Origin: Planctomycetota bacterium
Lineage (GTDB): Bacteria; Planctomycetota; Planctomycetia; Planctomycetales; Planctomycetaceae
Length of the DNA: 64,000 nt
Direction of reading: 5' to 3'
NCBI GenBank assembly: GCA_030836185.1
Contig: JAURQH010000050.1
Span: forward strand, 124,001-188,000
Every line of letters starts with the position of its first letter. Position 1 is the stretch's first letter. Below the pieces are notes generated by a model that ran no database searches, was not told the origin of the DNA, and worked only from the letters and a program-made list of their open reading frames with translations. A program made the translations under genes and the position numbers. Of this stretch, positions 19,034 to 30,227 are shown in pieces.

Positions 19034-21769
19034 GTGAAAAAACCCGCCATGAGAGATTGCTCCTTAAGCCTTTGTTGCCTCTTTCTTTTCACTGCGAACC
19101 TCGCTGCGGAAGAGAAGCCGTTCGCCCATTATCTGGATCACGTCAAACCGCTTCTGACTGAAAAGTGCATCGGTTGTCACGGCCCGGTCAAACAGGAATC
19201 GGGGTTGCGTCTCGATACGGGCAAGTTCATCAAAGTCGGTTCGGACTTCAATGCTGTCGTTAATTTGAAGAAACCTGACGAGAGCGAAATTCTGAAACGT
19301 GTGACAACGACTCACGCTGAAGAACGAATGCCGCCTGAAGGAGAAGGAGAACGGCTCAAGCCGGGTCAAATCAAAATTTTGTCCGACTGGATTGCTGCCG
19401 GAATGCCGGCTCCCGACGATGAAGTCGCGTTGGAAGACCCCCGTGATCACTGGGCCTATCAAACTATTGTCAGACCAGATCTCCCTGGTGGATCAGGTAA
19501 CCCCATTGATCGTTTTTTGACTGCCAAGCATCAAGCGGCAGATCTTACACCCTATCCACGGGCTGAAAAGTCAATTTTGTTGCGACGGGCGTACTTGGAC
19601 ATCATCGGACTCAATCCGAATCCCAGAGAGTTAAAGGATTTTCTGGCTGACGAATCTCCTGACGCATACGGGCAACTGATTGATAAATTGCTCAATGATC
19701 CTCGGCATGGCGAACGCTGGGCCCGCCATTGGATGGACGTTTGGCGATACAGCGACTGGAGTGGTTACAAGAATGCACTGCGTGGAAGCCAACGACATAT
19801 CTGGCATTGGCGAGACTGGATTGTCGAATCATTGAACCATGACAAAGGATACGACCGGATGGTGGTTGAAATGCTCGCGGGCGACGAACTCGCACCGGGA
19901 GATCCACAGACACTTCGCGCGACGGGGTTTCTGACTCGCAATTTCCATAACAGCAATCGTAATATTTGGCTCGACGCGACGGTCGAACACACCGCGAAAG
20001 CATTTCTCGGTATGACCGTCAATTGTGCCCGCTGCCACGATCATAAGTTCGATCCGATTCCCCAAACGGACTATTACGAACTCCGCGCGATCTTCGAGCC
20101 GTATCATGTCCGCACCGAGCGACTTCCCGGCCAACCGAACCTGTCTACCGACGGCATTTCTCGCGTTTATGATCAGAAACCAGACGAACCGACCTTCGTC
20201 TACATTCGCGGTAATGAAAAGGAACCGGACAAAGAGAACCCGGTTTCGCCCAACGTCCCCGATGTGATTGAGCTACCATTCTCGGTGACACAGATTGACC
20301 TTCCCCCCATCGCCTTCTTCCCGGCATTAGCAGAACACATCCAACAAGAGGACCTCGACCGAGCAAAGTCGGCCCTGAAAATAGCAGAACAGACTTATCA
20401 GAAAACCTTTGCAGACATCGATGAAAACAATATCGCCGCCGCAATAGAGAACATCCCCTCTGCTCCTTCATTACCAGAGAATCTCACCGAAGGACAGATT
20501 CGAGCCGAGTACCAAGTCGTCTCCGCGCGACTCGCACTGAGTTCTCTTCAGGCACGCTGGAAAGCCGATCACAACAAACATAACCGTACGGAACAGGATG
20601 ACTCATCAAAGTGGGCCGACTTGTCTAAGATTGCCGCCAACAACGAGCGACAATACAATTTCGCCGTCGCCCGTCAAGAACTGTTCGAGAAACGAACTGC
20701 TTACGAAAAGACGTTCACAACGAAACACAAAGACGCAGCAACTCGTCAATCGTCCATCGAGAAAGCCAGCAAAGAGTGGCAGGCTGCCGTCAAAAAATGG
20801 GAACAGACTCACACGGCTCTGAACAAGACCGACCACAAATACACATCTGTCGGCAAAGAGTATCCGAAGCAGAGCACCGGGCGACGCCTCGCTTTAGCGC
20901 GTTGGATCACGCACCCGAAAAACCCACTCACTGCCAGAGTTGCCGTCAATCACATCTGGCTGCGACATTTCGGAACACCGCTGGTTGAGAATGTTTTTGA
21001 CTTCGGCTTACGAAGTTCACGTCCCGAACATGCTGAACTGCTTGACTGGCTATCGGCAGAGCTTATGGAACACAACTGGAGTATGAGACACATCCACCAA
21101 CTGATCCTCACTTCGGACGCCTGGCAGCGTCAGTCTTCCTCAAACGATGCGGAGCTGATGTCTCACAATCTATCGATTGATGCCGACAACAAACTGTACT
21201 GGAAAGCCAACATTCAGCGGTTGGAAGCGGAAATCATTCGCGACAATGTGATGTATGTTGCGGGCAAACTCGACCTGACGCAAGGCGGCCCCGACATCGA
21301 TTATGTCAAAGGAGAAGAGGTTCTCAGACGCAGCCTCTATTTCCGACATGCTTATGAAAAACAGATGACCATGCTGACGCTGTTCGATGCAGCATCTCCT
21401 AACGAATGTTACCGTCGATCTGAAAGTATTCTGCCGCAACAGGCACTCGTGCTGGCTAACAGCGACCTCGCCATTCGCATGTCGATTGAACTGGCCAAAC
21501 AACTCGACGCACAAATGGTCAACGACGAAGAGTTTCTCACCTTCTTGTTTTTGCACACACTCACACGCAAACCAACCCACCAGGAAACGGACGCTTGTTT
21601 GAAATTTCTGATAGCTCAGGAGCAACGACTGAGCGACACCTCTCAATTGACATCGTTCGAAACTGAAGCGGTCAAGAAAACCGTCCTTCCAGACGATCCC
21701 AAACTTCGGGCGCGGGCCAATCTCGCTCATGTTCTCATGAACCACAACGATTTCATCACGGTTCGATAA
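19034..21769 (+). CDS. Planctomycete cytochrome c (PSD1-type) DUF1549/DUF1553 protein
   Basis: 911 residues from a GTG at 19034; ATG at 19049 is an alternative. A signal peptide ([16 protein letters not shown]) precedes a cytochrome-c-like domain with CIGCH (C45-H49) and the MPPEGE distal Met region (about 99). DUF1549 follows ([20 protein letters not shown] onward) with a second CxxCH, C331-A-R-C-H335 in [14 protein letters not shown] helical, charged spacer (about 435-600) leads to DUF1553 ([20 protein letters not shown] to the end). The two CxxCH motifs suggest covalent heme. It is followed after 16 bases by the DUF1501 gene, the standard planctomycete pair, exported and probably cell-envelope bound. 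The biochemical role of the pair is not established. Confidence 0.92.
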   Translation: MKKPAMRDCSLSLCCLFLFTANLAAEEKPFAHYLDHVKPLLTEKCIGCHGPVKQESGLRLDTGKFIKVGSDFNAVVNLKKPDESEILKRVTTTHAEERMPPEGEGERLKPGQIKILSDWIAAGMPAPDDEVALEDPRDHWAYQTIVRPDLPGGSGNPIDRFLTAKHQAADLTPYPRAEKSILLRRAYLDIIGLNPNPRELKDFLADESPDAYGQLIDKLLNDPRHGERWARHWMDVWRYSDWSGYKNALRGSQRHIWHWRDWIVESLNHDKGYDRMVVEMLAGDELAPGDPQTLRATGFLTRNFHNSNRNIWLDATVEHTAKAFLGMTVNCARCHDHKFDPIPQTDYYELRAIFEPYHVRTERLPGQPNLSTDGISRVYDQKPDEPTFVYIRGNEKEPDKENPVSPNVPDVIELPFSVTQIDLPPIAFFPALAEHIQQEDLDRAKSALKIAEQTYQKTFADIDENNIAAAIENIPSAPSLPENLTEGQIRAEYQVVSARLALSSLQARWKADHNKHNRTEQDDSSKWADLSKIAANNERQYNFAVARQELFEKRTAYEKTFTTKHKDAATRQSSIEKASKEWQAAVKKWEQTHTALNKTDHKYTSVGKEYPKQSTGRRLALARWITHPKNPLTARVAVNHIWLRHFGTPLVENVFDFGLRSSRPEHAELLDWLSAELMEHNWSMRHIHQLILTSDAWQRQSSSNDAELMSHNLSIDADNKLYWKANIQRLEAEIIRDNVMYVAGKLDLTQGGPDIDYVKGEEVLRRSLYFRHAYEKQMTMLTLFDAASPNECYRRSESILPQQALVLANSDLAIRMSIELAKQLDAQMVNDEEFLTFLFLHTLTRKPTHQETDACLKFLIAQEQRLSDTSQLTSFETEAVKKTVLPDDPKLRARANLAHVLMNHNDFITVR

Positions 21770-21785
21770 GCCGCGGAACAATCCC

Positions 21786-23261
21786 ATGACACTACCAGAC
21801 TTTCATCATCAGACAGACGCAACTCAGTGGTCACGTCGCGGCTTCATGTCGTCGCTCGGACAAGGACTCGGCGGTCTTGCGCTCGCTTCGATGCTGCATC
21901 AGGAATCGCTGGCTCAGTCCATCGAGCAACAGGTGTCTCACTTTGCCCCGAAAGCAAAAAGTGTAATCTGGATGTTCATGATCGGCGGCGCGTCGCATAT
22001 GGAATCGTTCGATCCGAAACCGGCACTCAACGAACATGCCGGTAAAAAGATCACCGAGACTCCATACGGCGATGTCTTGAAATCTCCCTATCTCGCCAAC
22101 GAACGAGTGGTCGCATTTGATCCGAACAACGGCTTCATCCGACAGGAAGTTTACCCGTTGCAGGTTGGCTTCAAAAAACGTGGGGAGAGCGGCCTCGAAA
22201 TCAGTGATTGGTGGCCTCATTTGTCCGAGTCGGCTGATGATCTTGCCGTCGTCCGCTCGATGTGGACCGAAGACAGTAATCATGGGGCGCAATTACAGTT
22301 TCATACTGGTCGGCATCGCGTCGATGGATTTTTCCCCACGATTGGAGCCTGGGCCAATTATGGCCTGGGATCGTTAAACGAAAATCTGCCACAGTTTGTG
22401 GTAATGGGACAACCGGTTGCCGATTGTTGCGGCGGTATGGAGGCACATCGCGCGAATTATCTTGGGCCACAATATGACGGCGTACCACTCAAGATTGACC
22501 CCAAAAATCCGTTGCCATACGCCAAGCCGAACGGCGGCGTGTATCGCGAAGAACAGGCCGCTCAATTTGAATTGTTACACAAGCTGAATCGCATCACCGC
22601 TGACAGTCATCCTGATGACGAGGCAATTCAGGCACGGATCAATGCGTACGAACTCGCATTCCGCATGCAGACTGCTGTGCCGGAGGTCGTCAAATTCGAC
22701 GGTGAAACCAAAGAGATGCAAGAGGCGTACGGATTACATCAAAACGAAACCAAGACTTTCGGTCAGCAATTGCTCACGGCCAGAAGACTGGTCGAACGAG
22801 GCGTCCGCTTTGTGCAAATCTATCACGGCTCGAACGGCGGCGCTGGCCAATGGGACGCACATGCGAATCTCAAAAATGGACACGCCAAATTATGCAAGCA
22901 GGTCGACCAACCTATCGGCACGCTCATCAAAGACTTGAAGCAACGTGGGCTGTTTGAAGAAACGGTCGTCGTTTGGGCAACCGAATTCGGACGCACGCCG
23001 GGATCACAAAAATCGACCGGCCGCGATCATCATCCGTACGGCTTCTCAATCTGGATGGCCGGTGGCGGCCTCAAGGGAGGTGTCGCACATGGTGCCACCG
23101 ACGAACTCGGTTTTCACGCGGTCGAAAACCGACATTATGTCACCGACGTTCACGCGACTGTGCTGCATCAATTGGGACTCGACCCGCACAAAATGGCAAT
23201 CCCCGGACGCAAACGTCTGGAGAAAGAAATCGGCACCCCCATCCACGACATCATCGCGTGA
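21786..23261 (+). CDS. DUF1501 protein with Tat signal peptide
   Basis: 491 residues. The N-terminus has a twin-arginine motif, SRR (R17-R18) in [20 protein letters not shown], so it should be exported folded. The DUF1501 body contains [22 protein letters not shown] near residue 60, [23 protein letters not shown] and [15 protein letters not shown] followed by [10 protein letters not shown], the features that place this family near the alkaline-phosphatase/sulfatase superfamily. Length is typical. It is paired with the cytochrome/DUF1549/DUF1553 gene 16 bases upstream and probably co-transcribed. Confidence 0.92.
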   Translation: MTLPDFHHQTDATQWSRRGFMSSLGQGLGGLALASMLHQESLAQSIEQQVSHFAPKAKSVIWMFMIGGASHMESFDPKPALNEHAGKKITETPYGDVLKSPYLANERVVAFDPNNGFIRQEVYPLQVGFKKRGESGLEISDWWPHLSESADDLAVVRSMWTEDSNHGAQLQFHTGRHRVDGFFPTIGAWANYGLGSLNENLPQFVVMGQPVADCCGGMEAHRANYLGPQYDGVPLKIDPKNPLPYAKPNGGVYREEQAAQFELLHKLNRITADSHPDDEAIQARINAYELAFRMQTAVPEVVKFDGETKEMQEAYGLHQNETKTFGQQLLTARRLVERGVRFVQIYHGSNGGAGQWDAHANLKNGHAKLCKQVDQPIGTLIKDLKQRGLFEETVVVWATEFGRTPGSQKSTGRDHHPYGFSIWMAGGGLKGGVAHGATDELGFHAVENRHYVTDVHATVLHQLGLDPHKMAIPGRKRLEKEIGTPIHDIIA

Positions 23262-23527
23262 TAAGCATCATTCGCAGCAGATCGTTCCAAGTGCCGAGAT
23301 CAGTCTTGGAGGGGTGAGTTCTCACTGGCCAAGCGGTCTCAATATCGCTCTCACTACGACCGCATCTCTTTAACAGCAATGACATTAATTCCCATTGCGA
23401 TTGACTTCTGATCTCGCTGGTCCGAGGAGACCTCACTTGTTCTCATAACTCGGGAGATGAAACACTGCAACGTATTCTGGAAATGATTTCTCCAACATAA
23501 ACATATTTTAATCAGCCAGATATGCTC

Positions 23528-24280
23528 TCACTTTACGAACCGCTTGCGATACGCGGCGGGGGTCATGCCGGTCACTTCGCGGAACCGTTTTGTCAGATGA
23601 CTTTGGTCAGTATAACCGACATCGATGGCGATTTCCGCGATACTGCGCGATGTGGTGGTCAGCAGTCGCTGCGTCGCCTGTGTGCGTACGGTCCGAAAAT
23701 ATTGCATGGGAGTCATTCGCAACAATTGTCGAAAACGGCGATTGAAGTGCGTGGACGAAAGTCCGGCCAATTCGGCCATGTCTGTCATCGTAATCGGTTC
23801 CGCGTAGTGTTGCTCGATATATGTGACGACGGGGAGCAGTTCCTGGAAGTATTCGGTCAGTTCGCCCTGTTGTTCGATCCGATACATGGCACCGGCTAAA
23901 CCGATCACTTCGCCAGTCGGATCGAACAAAGGTGATTTGGTGGAGATGTACCAGCGTGGGACTCGACGACGATGAAGGACCAGCCACATCTGACCGGGAA
24001 TTGTCTTCCGTCCATCCATGACACGTCGATCTTCTTCGATGTAGGCTTCCGCCATCAAAGGAGGGTGAAAGTCCCGGTCGGTCTTTCCCAACGCTTGCGA
24101 TTCATTTTCCAGACCGTGATTCTCCAGAAACAACTGGTTCACGCGTACAAATCGGCTCTGGGTATCTTTGGCATAAAAATAGGTTTGTGGAAGTGAGTCA
24201 AACAATGAAATCACAGCTTCAGCCAGCGGATGTTGCGCAAAAAACGCGGATTGAAACTCAGTTGTCGACGGTTCTTTCAT
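23528..24280 (-). CDS. PAS-AraC family transcriptional regulator
   Basis: 250 residues from the ATG at 24280 (MKEPSTTEFQSAFF); the frame is open to 24328. An N-terminal PAS-like sensor (about 20-135: SLPQTYFYAKDTQSRFVRVN, ALGKTDRDFHPP, YISTKSPLFDPTGEVIGLAG) precedes an AraC double helix-turn-helix (about 150-250: ITMTDMAELAGLSSTHFNRRF, SIAEIAIDVGYTDQSHLTKRF). It lies divergent from the second PSD1/DUF1501 pair with 106 bases between starts, so it is the obvious candidate regulator of that pair. The ligand sensed by the PAS domain is unknown. Confidence 0.9.
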   Translation of the reverse strand: MKEPSTTEFQSAFFAQHPLAEAVISLFDSLPQTYFYAKDTQSRFVRVNQLFLENHGLENESQALGKTDRDFHPPLMAEAYIEEDRRVMDGRKTIPGQMWLVLHRRRVPRWYISTKSPLFDPTGEVIGLAGAMYRIEQQGELTEYFQELLPVVTYIEQHYAEPITMTDMAELAGLSSTHFNRRFRQLLRMTPMQYFRTVRTQATQRLLTTTSRSIAEIAIDVGYTDQSHLTKRFREVTGMTPAAYRKRFVK

Positions 24281-24386
24281 GGTCAGAATGTACCAATATG
24301 GACCCCGAAAATCCAAGACCATCGCCAAACGCTACGCTATGATTAAAGAGAACTTCGACAGCGACCTTTATTATCGATACTCAACC

Positions 24387-27300
24387 ATGATTCGATTTCT
24401 CTATTCAACCACGATCCTGATGTTGATCGCTTCCATAGCGAATGCAGCGGAGCCGGTCAAATTCAGTCGAGATATCTTGCCGATTCTTTCTGATCGCTGC
24501 TTTCATTGTCATGGCCCCGATCCCGCGCATCGCGAAGCCGAGCTACGACTCGATTTACGGGAAGATGCTATAAAAAGACGAGATGCTCATGCGGTGATCG
24601 TTCCGGGTAACCCGGACGAAAGCGAACTCCTCAAACGCATCACATCCGATGATGAGTTCACGCTCATGCCACCGCCTGATGCGCATCGCAAACCACTGAC
24701 TGAAAAACAAGTCGAAACATTTCGCCAGTGGATCGCCGAAGGTGCAAAGTGGGGACGACACTGGTCCTTTGAGAAGCCGTCTCGCTCAAATCTTGCAGAT
24801 ACGAACGCTCACCCAATCGATGCCTTTGTCCTCCGAAAACTTCAGCAGGAGGGACTCTCTCCAACTCCGCAGGCGTCTCCCGAAACATTATTGCGGAGAC
24901 TCTCCTTTGATCTGACCGGCTTACCACCGTCTTCTGAAGAGGTGCAAGCCTTCACGGAGAATCCAAACGCCAAAGAATATGAGCAAGCGGTTGATCGTTT
25001 ATTATCGTCACCACATTTCGGCGAACGGATGGCGATGTGGTGGCTCGATGCAGCCCGCTATTCCGATACCGATGGTTACCAACAAGATTCCACCCGCAAT
25101 AACTGGCCTTGGCGGGATTGGGTGATCGACAGTTTCAATGCGAACAAGCCGTTTGATGACTTCACCGTCGAACAATTTGCTGGCGATCTCTTGGAAAACC
25201 CGACGCCGGAACAGATTCTCGCGACCTGTTTCCATCGCAATCACATGACCAACGGGGAAGGTGGTCGCGACCCCGAAGAATCTCGTATTGATTATGTTCG
25301 AGATCGTGTCAACACAACCGGCACGGTCTTTCTGGGTCTGACTCTCGAATGTGCCCAATGTCACTCTCACAAATTCGATCCGATTTCACACAAGGATTAT
25401 TACAGTCTGACGGCGTTCTTTAACAGCATCGACGAAACCGGCAAAGCAGGTGGCTCGGCAAATCCGTATCACGCTTACACTTCGCCTTACACAGAGCGGG
25501 CCGTGACGGAAGCGGAACAGATTGTCGCCGGACGTAAGCCGTTGGAAGCAGCCGCCCGCAAGCAGGCGGAAGCGGAGTTTGAGCCGTGGCTGCAAAACAA
25601 ATTCGAACAAGTTCAGCAACACGGTTTTAAGTCGTGGCGAGTGTTGACAGCCAGCGAACTTCAGTCCGTCGAAGGAACGCCTTTGCGACAGAAAGACAAT
25701 GGGACTGTCATTGCCGAGGGAACGACTCTGTTTCAAGACGATTACAAATTCGTCGCCTCCGTTCCAGTCAAGCGATTAACGGGGCTGAGGCTGGAAGTCT
25801 TTCCGCACGAATCGCAAACCGGTGGCAAGTACACGCAAGGGGGAAACGGCGAATTCATTCTGAGCGATGTTAAACTTCAGATTCGTAAACGGGGTAGCAC
25901 ACAACTCACAGACATCGAACTCGACTCGGCTGTCGCCAATATCGAGAAGAAAGTCAAGGGACGGAATTACGGCCTCGTTAAAGATACTCTCGACGATGAC
26001 CCCCGCAATGGCTGGACGACGGAAGGTGTCGAAGAGATCGAGGTACGAACGGCCGTCTTTGCTCTCGCCGAACCGTTGGAGATTGCGGATGATGAAGAAT
26101 TGATCTTCGTGATGTTGCACCGTTCGACGACCGGTTATGCGAATATCGGGCGGTTTAGACTGTCGGCCACCGATCAGGCTGGTGAAGCGGTCCGGTCGCT
26201 CCAACCAATGCCTCTGGAACAGTTGACAGACGAAGATGCGGAATCTATCGCGTCAATCACGCCTGAGACTCGGAAGCGTTTGCTGTCCCAATTTCTGGTC
26301 GATCACGATGAGTATCAAAACGTCAAAGCGGCGTTGGACCGGGCGAACCGACATTTGAGCGAAGTCAATAAAATGACCGGGAATATTCGCGTCCAGATAT
26401 TGAAACGCAAAGACGAACCACGCACGTCACATGTTCTCGTCCGGGGAGTCTGGGATAAAAAAGGAGATGTTGTCACGCCGAATGTACCCTCGGCATTTTT
26501 GAGTACAAACAGCGAAACTGAACCCTCACGGCTCGATCTGGCTCAGTGGATTGTTTCTCCCGAGAATCCACTCACCGCACGAGTGATTGTTAATCAGCTC
26601 TGGCAACTTTGTTTCGGTGAAGGGCTAGTGCGTACACCTGGTGACTTCGGCCTTCAAGGTGAACAACCGACGCACCCCGAATTGCTCGACTGGCTGGCGG
26701 TTGAATTCATGGAGTCGGGATGGGATGTAAAACACATCATCAAACTGATTGTCACAAGCCAAACGTATCAACAGTCGAGCGACATAACGCCCGAACTCCT
26801 CGAACGCGATCCCGAGAATCGTCTACTCGCTCGCGCACCTCGGTTTCGTCTGCCGAGCTGGATGATTCGCGATGCCTGGCTCAAGAGCAGCGGTCTACTC
26901 AATCCGGCTCTCGGCGGTCCGCCCGTCTATCCGTATCAGCCGAAAGGAGTCTGGGCCGAGATGTTCATGGGACGATTCAATTACAATCCAAGTCCTGGCC
27001 CGTCTCAATACCGACGAACCGTCTATGCATTCTGGAGGCGATCTGCCGCGCCGACATTCCTGTTCGATTCGGCCCAGCGTCGCGTCTGTGAAGTACGTCC
27101 CCGTCGAACCAACACCCCCTTACATGCTCTGACCTTACTCAATGATCGCACGAGCTTGGAAGCATCACAATTTCTCGCGCAAGAGGCGTTTTCGACAAAA
27201 GATGGTTTTCCACAGAGACTGAAATTTGTGACGGATCGAATCCTGTCCCGCAGTCTGTCTCCTCAAGAAGCCTCGATCATTGAACGGAAATGGAAACACT

Positions 27301-27458
27301 CCTTCAATTTTTACTCGAATCATCCACAGGAGGCGGCTCAACTACTCGATGTCGGACAACTCCCACGGACACCCACCGATCAGGACGCCGAACGGGCCGC
27401 CTGGATGGTGATAGCCAGCATGATTTACAACATCGACGAGGCGATTACACATGAATAA
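24387..27458 (+). CDS. Planctomycete cytochrome c (PSD1-type) DUF1549/DUF1553 protein, long form
   Basis: 1023 residues from the ATG at 24387 (MIRFLYSTTILMLIASIANA, a good signal peptide); the frame is open upstream to 24279. The cytochrome-c-like domain has C38-F-H-C-H42 and the distal LMPPP (about 93). DUF1549 runs from about 150 with a second heme motif, C322-A-Q-C-H326 in ECAQCHSHKFDPI. A beta-rich insertion (about 440-640, with RLTGLRLEVFPHE and GEFILSDVKLQIR) that the shorter paralogue at 19034 lacks may be carbohydrate-binding or structural. DUF1553 closes the protein (LDLAQWIVSPENPLTARVIV on). It overlaps the next DUF1501 gene by 8 bases, so the two are translationally coupled. Confidence 0.92.
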   Translation: MIRFLYSTTILMLIASIANAAEPVKFSRDILPILSDRCFHCHGPDPAHREAELRLDLREDAIKRRDAHAVIVPGNPDESELLKRITSDDEFTLMPPPDAHRKPLTEKQVETFRQWIAEGAKWGRHWSFEKPSRSNLADTNAHPIDAFVLRKLQQEGLSPTPQASPETLLRRLSFDLTGLPPSSEEVQAFTENPNAKEYEQAVDRLLSSPHFGERMAMWWLDAARYSDTDGYQQDSTRNNWPWRDWVIDSFNANKPFDDFTVEQFAGDLLENPTPEQILATCFHRNHMTNGEGGRDPEESRIDYVRDRVNTTGTVFLGLTLECAQCHSHKFDPISHKDYYSLTAFFNSIDETGKAGGSANPYHAYTSPYTERAVTEAEQIVAGRKPLEAAARKQAEAEFEPWLQNKFEQVQQHGFKSWRVLTASELQSVEGTPLRQKDNGTVIAEGTTLFQDDYKFVASVPVKRLTGLRLEVFPHESQTGGKYTQGGNGEFILSDVKLQIRKRGSTQLTDIELDSAVANIEKKVKGRNYGLVKDTLDDDPRNGWTTEGVEEIEVRTAVFALAEPLEIADDEELIFVMLHRSTTGYANIGRFRLSATDQAGEAVRSLQPMPLEQLTDEDAESIASITPETRKRLLSQFLVDHDEYQNVKAALDRANRHLSEVNKMTGNIRVQILKRKDEPRTSHVLVRGVWDKKGDVVTPNVPSAFLSTNSETEPSRLDLAQWIVSPENPLTARVIVNQLWQLCFGEGLVRTPGDFGLQGEQPTHPELLDWLAVEFMESGWDVKHIIKLIVTSQTYQQSSDITPELLERDPENRLLARAPRFRLPSWMIRDAWLKSSGLLNPALGGPPVYPYQPKGVWAEMFMGRFNYNPSPGPSQYRRTVYAFWRRSAAPTFLFDSAQRRVCEVRPRRTNTPLHALTLLNDRTSLEASQFLAQEAFSTKDGFPQRLKFVTDRILSRSLSPQEASIIERKWKHSFNFYSNHPQEAAQLLDVGQLPRTPTDQDAERAAWMVIASMIYNIDEAITHE

Positions 27459-28893
27459 TATCAATACTCAAGGAGAGTCCGTCTCTCGGCGGTATTTTCT
27501 CGGTCGTTGTACCGGAATCAGTCTGGGCGCAATGTCTCTCGGACTACTGGAACAGGAAAAACTGCGTGCAGATGCGGTTGGTCTGCCCGAACTACCCCAC
27601 TTCGCTCCCAAAGCAAAACGGGTGATCTTCCTCACTCAATCAGGAGGACCATCACAGATCGAATTGTTCGATCATAAACCGGGATTGATGAAATGGGCTG
27701 GCAAAGAATTACCGGCGAGCGTTCGTCGTGGTCAAAGGCTGACCACCATGACTGCTGGTAAAGCACAACTTATCATGCCCGCTCGAACAAAGTTCACACG
27801 CTGCGGTCAGAGCGGAGCGACCCTCGGCGAATGGATGCCCCATCTGCAAACCGTGGCTGATGATCTTTGTTTCATCAAATCGATGGAGACTGACCAGATC
27901 AATCACGCCCCCGCAATGACCAAGTTTCTCACGGGGCATCAACTTCCCGGTCGACCCAGCGTCGGCGGCTGGACAAGTTACGGTCTCGGCAGCGATAATC
28001 GAAATTTGCCCGATTACCTAGTACTCATCTCAAAAATGAAGCGTCCCAGCGATCAACCTTTGTACGATCATTATTGGGGTAGCGGATTTCTTCCGTCCAA
28101 ATATCAAGGCGTAAAACTTCGCAATGCCAAAGAACCGGTTTTGTATCTCCGCGATCCGGAGGGGATGCCAAGACAGGTGCGACGCAACATGCTTGATGGC
28201 ATCTCTGACCTCAATGAAATTCGCTTCGATAAAACCGGAGATCCCGAAATCGCCACGCGAATCAGCCAATATGAAATGGCTTGGCGAATGCAATCGAGTA
28301 TACCGGATTTGAATGATCTGTCTGACGAACCGGAATCGACGTTCGAACTCTACGGAGCTGATTCACGTCGCCCAGGTACATATGCTGCTAATTGTGTACA
28401 GGCTCGACGACTGGTCGAACGTGGTGTCCGTTTCGTGCAACTGTTTCATCCCGACTGGGATCATCACAGCCGCTTGAGTTCCTGGTGTACGGCTCGCTGC
28501 CGAGATACCGATCAAGCGAGTGCGGCACTGGTGAAGGATTTGAAACAGCGCGGTTTACTTGACGACACATTGGTGATCTGGGGTGGAGAATTCGGACGGG
28601 GTGTTGCGGGCCAAGGCAAATGGGATTCCCCTGAAGGGGGACGCGATCATCACCCACGTTGCTTCACAATGTGGATGGCGGGAGGCGGCGTGAAGCCGGG
28701 TATGACATACGGCAAGACAGATGATTTCAGCTACAATGTCGCCGAAAACCCGGTTCACGTGAATGATCTTCACGCCACGATCCTGCACCTGCTGGGAATC
28801 GATCACGAGCGATTCACGCACCGCTATCAGGGACTCGACTTCCGGTTAACGGGTGTGGAACAATCTCGCGTGGTCAAAGAAATCATCGCATAA
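27451..28893 (+). CDS. DUF1501 protein with Tat signal peptide
   Basis: 480 residues. The start ATG lies inside the last codons of the upstream gene (8-base overlap). Tat motif SRR (R13-R14) in VSRRYFLGRCTGISLGAMSLG, matching the SRRxFLK consensus well. The body shows [51 protein letters not shown] and GRDHHPRCFTMWMAGGGVKPG. It is a diverged paralogue of the 21786 gene: same architecture, different subgroup by wording. Exported, function not established. Confidence 0.92.
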   Translation: MNNINTQGESVSRRYFLGRCTGISLGAMSLGLLEQEKLRADAVGLPELPHFAPKAKRVIFLTQSGGPSQIELFDHKPGLMKWAGKELPASVRRGQRLTTMTAGKAQLIMPARTKFTRCGQSGATLGEWMPHLQTVADDLCFIKSMETDQINHAPAMTKFLTGHQLPGRPSVGGWTSYGLGSDNRNLPDYLVLISKMKRPSDQPLYDHYWGSGFLPSKYQGVKLRNAKEPVLYLRDPEGMPRQVRRNMLDGISDLNEIRFDKTGDPEIATRISQYEMAWRMQSSIPDLNDLSDEPESTFELYGADSRRPGTYAANCVQARRLVERGVRFVQLFHPDWDHHSRLSSWCTARCRDTDQASAALVKDLKQRGLLDDTLVIWGGEFGRGVAGQGKWDSPEGGRDHHPRCFTMWMAGGGVKPGMTYGKTDDFSYNVAENPVHVNDLHATILHLLGIDHERFTHRYQGLDFRLTGVEQSRVVKEIIA

Positions 28894-29010
28894 CGACTAC
28901 GGCTTATACTTCGCAGCAATTCAAACCTCTGCGGATAAGACATATTTCTTCTAGCTTAATTTGGTCAGCACCGCAAAGTAACCATAACTCTGATGAGGCA
29001 CCTCTAAAGC

Positions 29011-29754
29011 TTAGGTGGAACTTTCATTTTTTCTCTCTTCAAGAAATTCTTCCACCGCAGTTTTCACACCCGTGGAGAAGAAGTCATAATCATCCACGAC
29101 GAAAATTGCCCCGACCGGAGAAATCTGGTGCAAAAACTCGAGTGCAATTTTTATGGGTTCATAAAAATCGAAATCGATATATGCAAATGAAACCTGCTGC
29201 GGCAGATTTTCATTTCCCTGGATTGATGTCTCAATAAAACCTTTATGGATCACACATCGGTCGTCGGGAAATTGGATGGCTTTTAAGCGTGTTTTGACCA
29301 TGTCTTCTGGACAGGACATCGTCCCCTCGTAGGCTTCCATAGATCCTAACGAAAAAATATCGTCTTTGAGTTCATCCTTTTCCGTTGGTTTCGGGAGTCC
29401 TTCAAACGAATCAAACAGATGCAGCACTTTCTCGCTACTTTGAGAAATTTCGTTCGCAATGATTGATGTTGTCGCCCCTTGAGCGACTCCAAATTCGCAG
29501 ATGTCCCCGGAAAGATTCTTGGTTTTTTCAAGCGATTCAATGATGGCATACGCCTCGGAAGGCGGAGTCCCCATCAATCGAGAAAGCAGCTTTGGTCGTA
29601 AATCATTCGATGGGATGACACCCCCCAAATCCATGTATCGCTGTTCGTATGCCAGAACAAGATTCAAAAAATTCTCGTAAGGAACCGATTCATCTTGGGT
29701 CCGTCTTAATTCAAGACCGAATCGTCCCAATGTTTTTCGAACTAAATTTTTCAC
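29011..29754 (-). CDS. TylF/MycF-type SAM-dependent O-methyltransferase
   Basis: 247 residues. Landmarks are GDICEFGVAQGATTSIIANE (SAM-binding loop, about 98-117), LHLFDSFEGLPKP, RCVIHKGFIETS and FAYIDFDFYEPIKIALEFL with the metal-binding Asp residues, all as in the macrocin O-methyltransferase family (TylF/MycF/NovP). These enzymes methylate sugar hydroxyls. Here the likely target is a sugar of the surface polysaccharide made by the adjacent leftward locus, from which it is separated by a tRNA gene. It may be transcribed on its own. Confidence 0.85.
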   Translation of the reverse strand: MKNLVRKTLGRFGLELRRTQDESVPYENFLNLVLAYEQRYMDLGGVIPSNDLRPKLLSRLMGTPPSEAYAIIESLEKTKNLSGDICEFGVAQGATTSIIANEISQSSEKVLHLFDSFEGLPKPTEKDELKDDIFSLGSMEAYEGTMSCPEDMVKTRLKAIQFPDDRCVIHKGFIETSIQGNENLPQQVSFAYIDFDFYEPIKIALEFLHQISPVGAIFVVDDYDFFSTGVKTAVEEFLEERKNESST

Positions 29755-30042
29755 AATCTCGATCCGGATTCGTTTCTCCGGCTCGTACGTAGGGGAATGA
29801 GGTGGATTCCAGACAGAAAAACGACACGCAGAACCGAAAATAACGTGAGGTCGTTCAAGAAATTGAGAGTTGAATTCTCAATCTGACCGGAATACTGCTC
29901 AATCATAGCGATCAACGGAACCAAATGCGGTCAGCAAATGCATACCGACTGGAGAATAGCCCCCCTCCAACATTAGTTTTGAGGGTTATTATAGAAAAAG
30001 GGAAGAGAGTGAGGTGATCACTTTCTTCCCTTTCACATGGAG

Positions 30043-30115
30043 TGGTCAGACCCGGACTCGAACCGGGGACACCTGCCTTTTCAGGGCAGTGCTCTACCAA
30101 CTGAGCTATCTGACC
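30043..30115 (-). tRNA. tRNA-Phe (GAA)
   Basis: 73 bases that fold as a full cloverleaf on the minus strand: acceptor GGTCAGA/TCTGACC, D-arm with AGCTCAGTTGGTAGAGC, anticodon stem CTGCC/GGCAG around loop CTGAAAA giving anticodon GAA, and T-arm with GGTTCGAGTCC. The discriminator is A and the CCA end is not encoded. It lies between the polysaccharide locus and the methyltransferase gene, a typical integration-prone position, though no att repeat was seen. Confidence 0.97.
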
Positions 30116-30227
30116 GAACAGCCATAAGCTGCGTCTTCTATTGATGTAATAACGATTTTCGCGGTTCGACGCAAGATGACCGGACACTGAGAAATTCTGA
30201 TTCTGAAAAACTCTTCAAGGTTCGCGT

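Noticed and set aside
30043-30115. Integration site of a genomic island at tRNA-Phe
   Set aside because: No direct repeat of the tRNA 3' end, integrase or mobility gene was seen on either side.
29912-30187. Open frame on the minus strand with GQIAQLVEH and GVPGSSPG
   Set aside because: This is a chance translation of the tRNA-Phe gene and its flanks, a well-known artefact wording.
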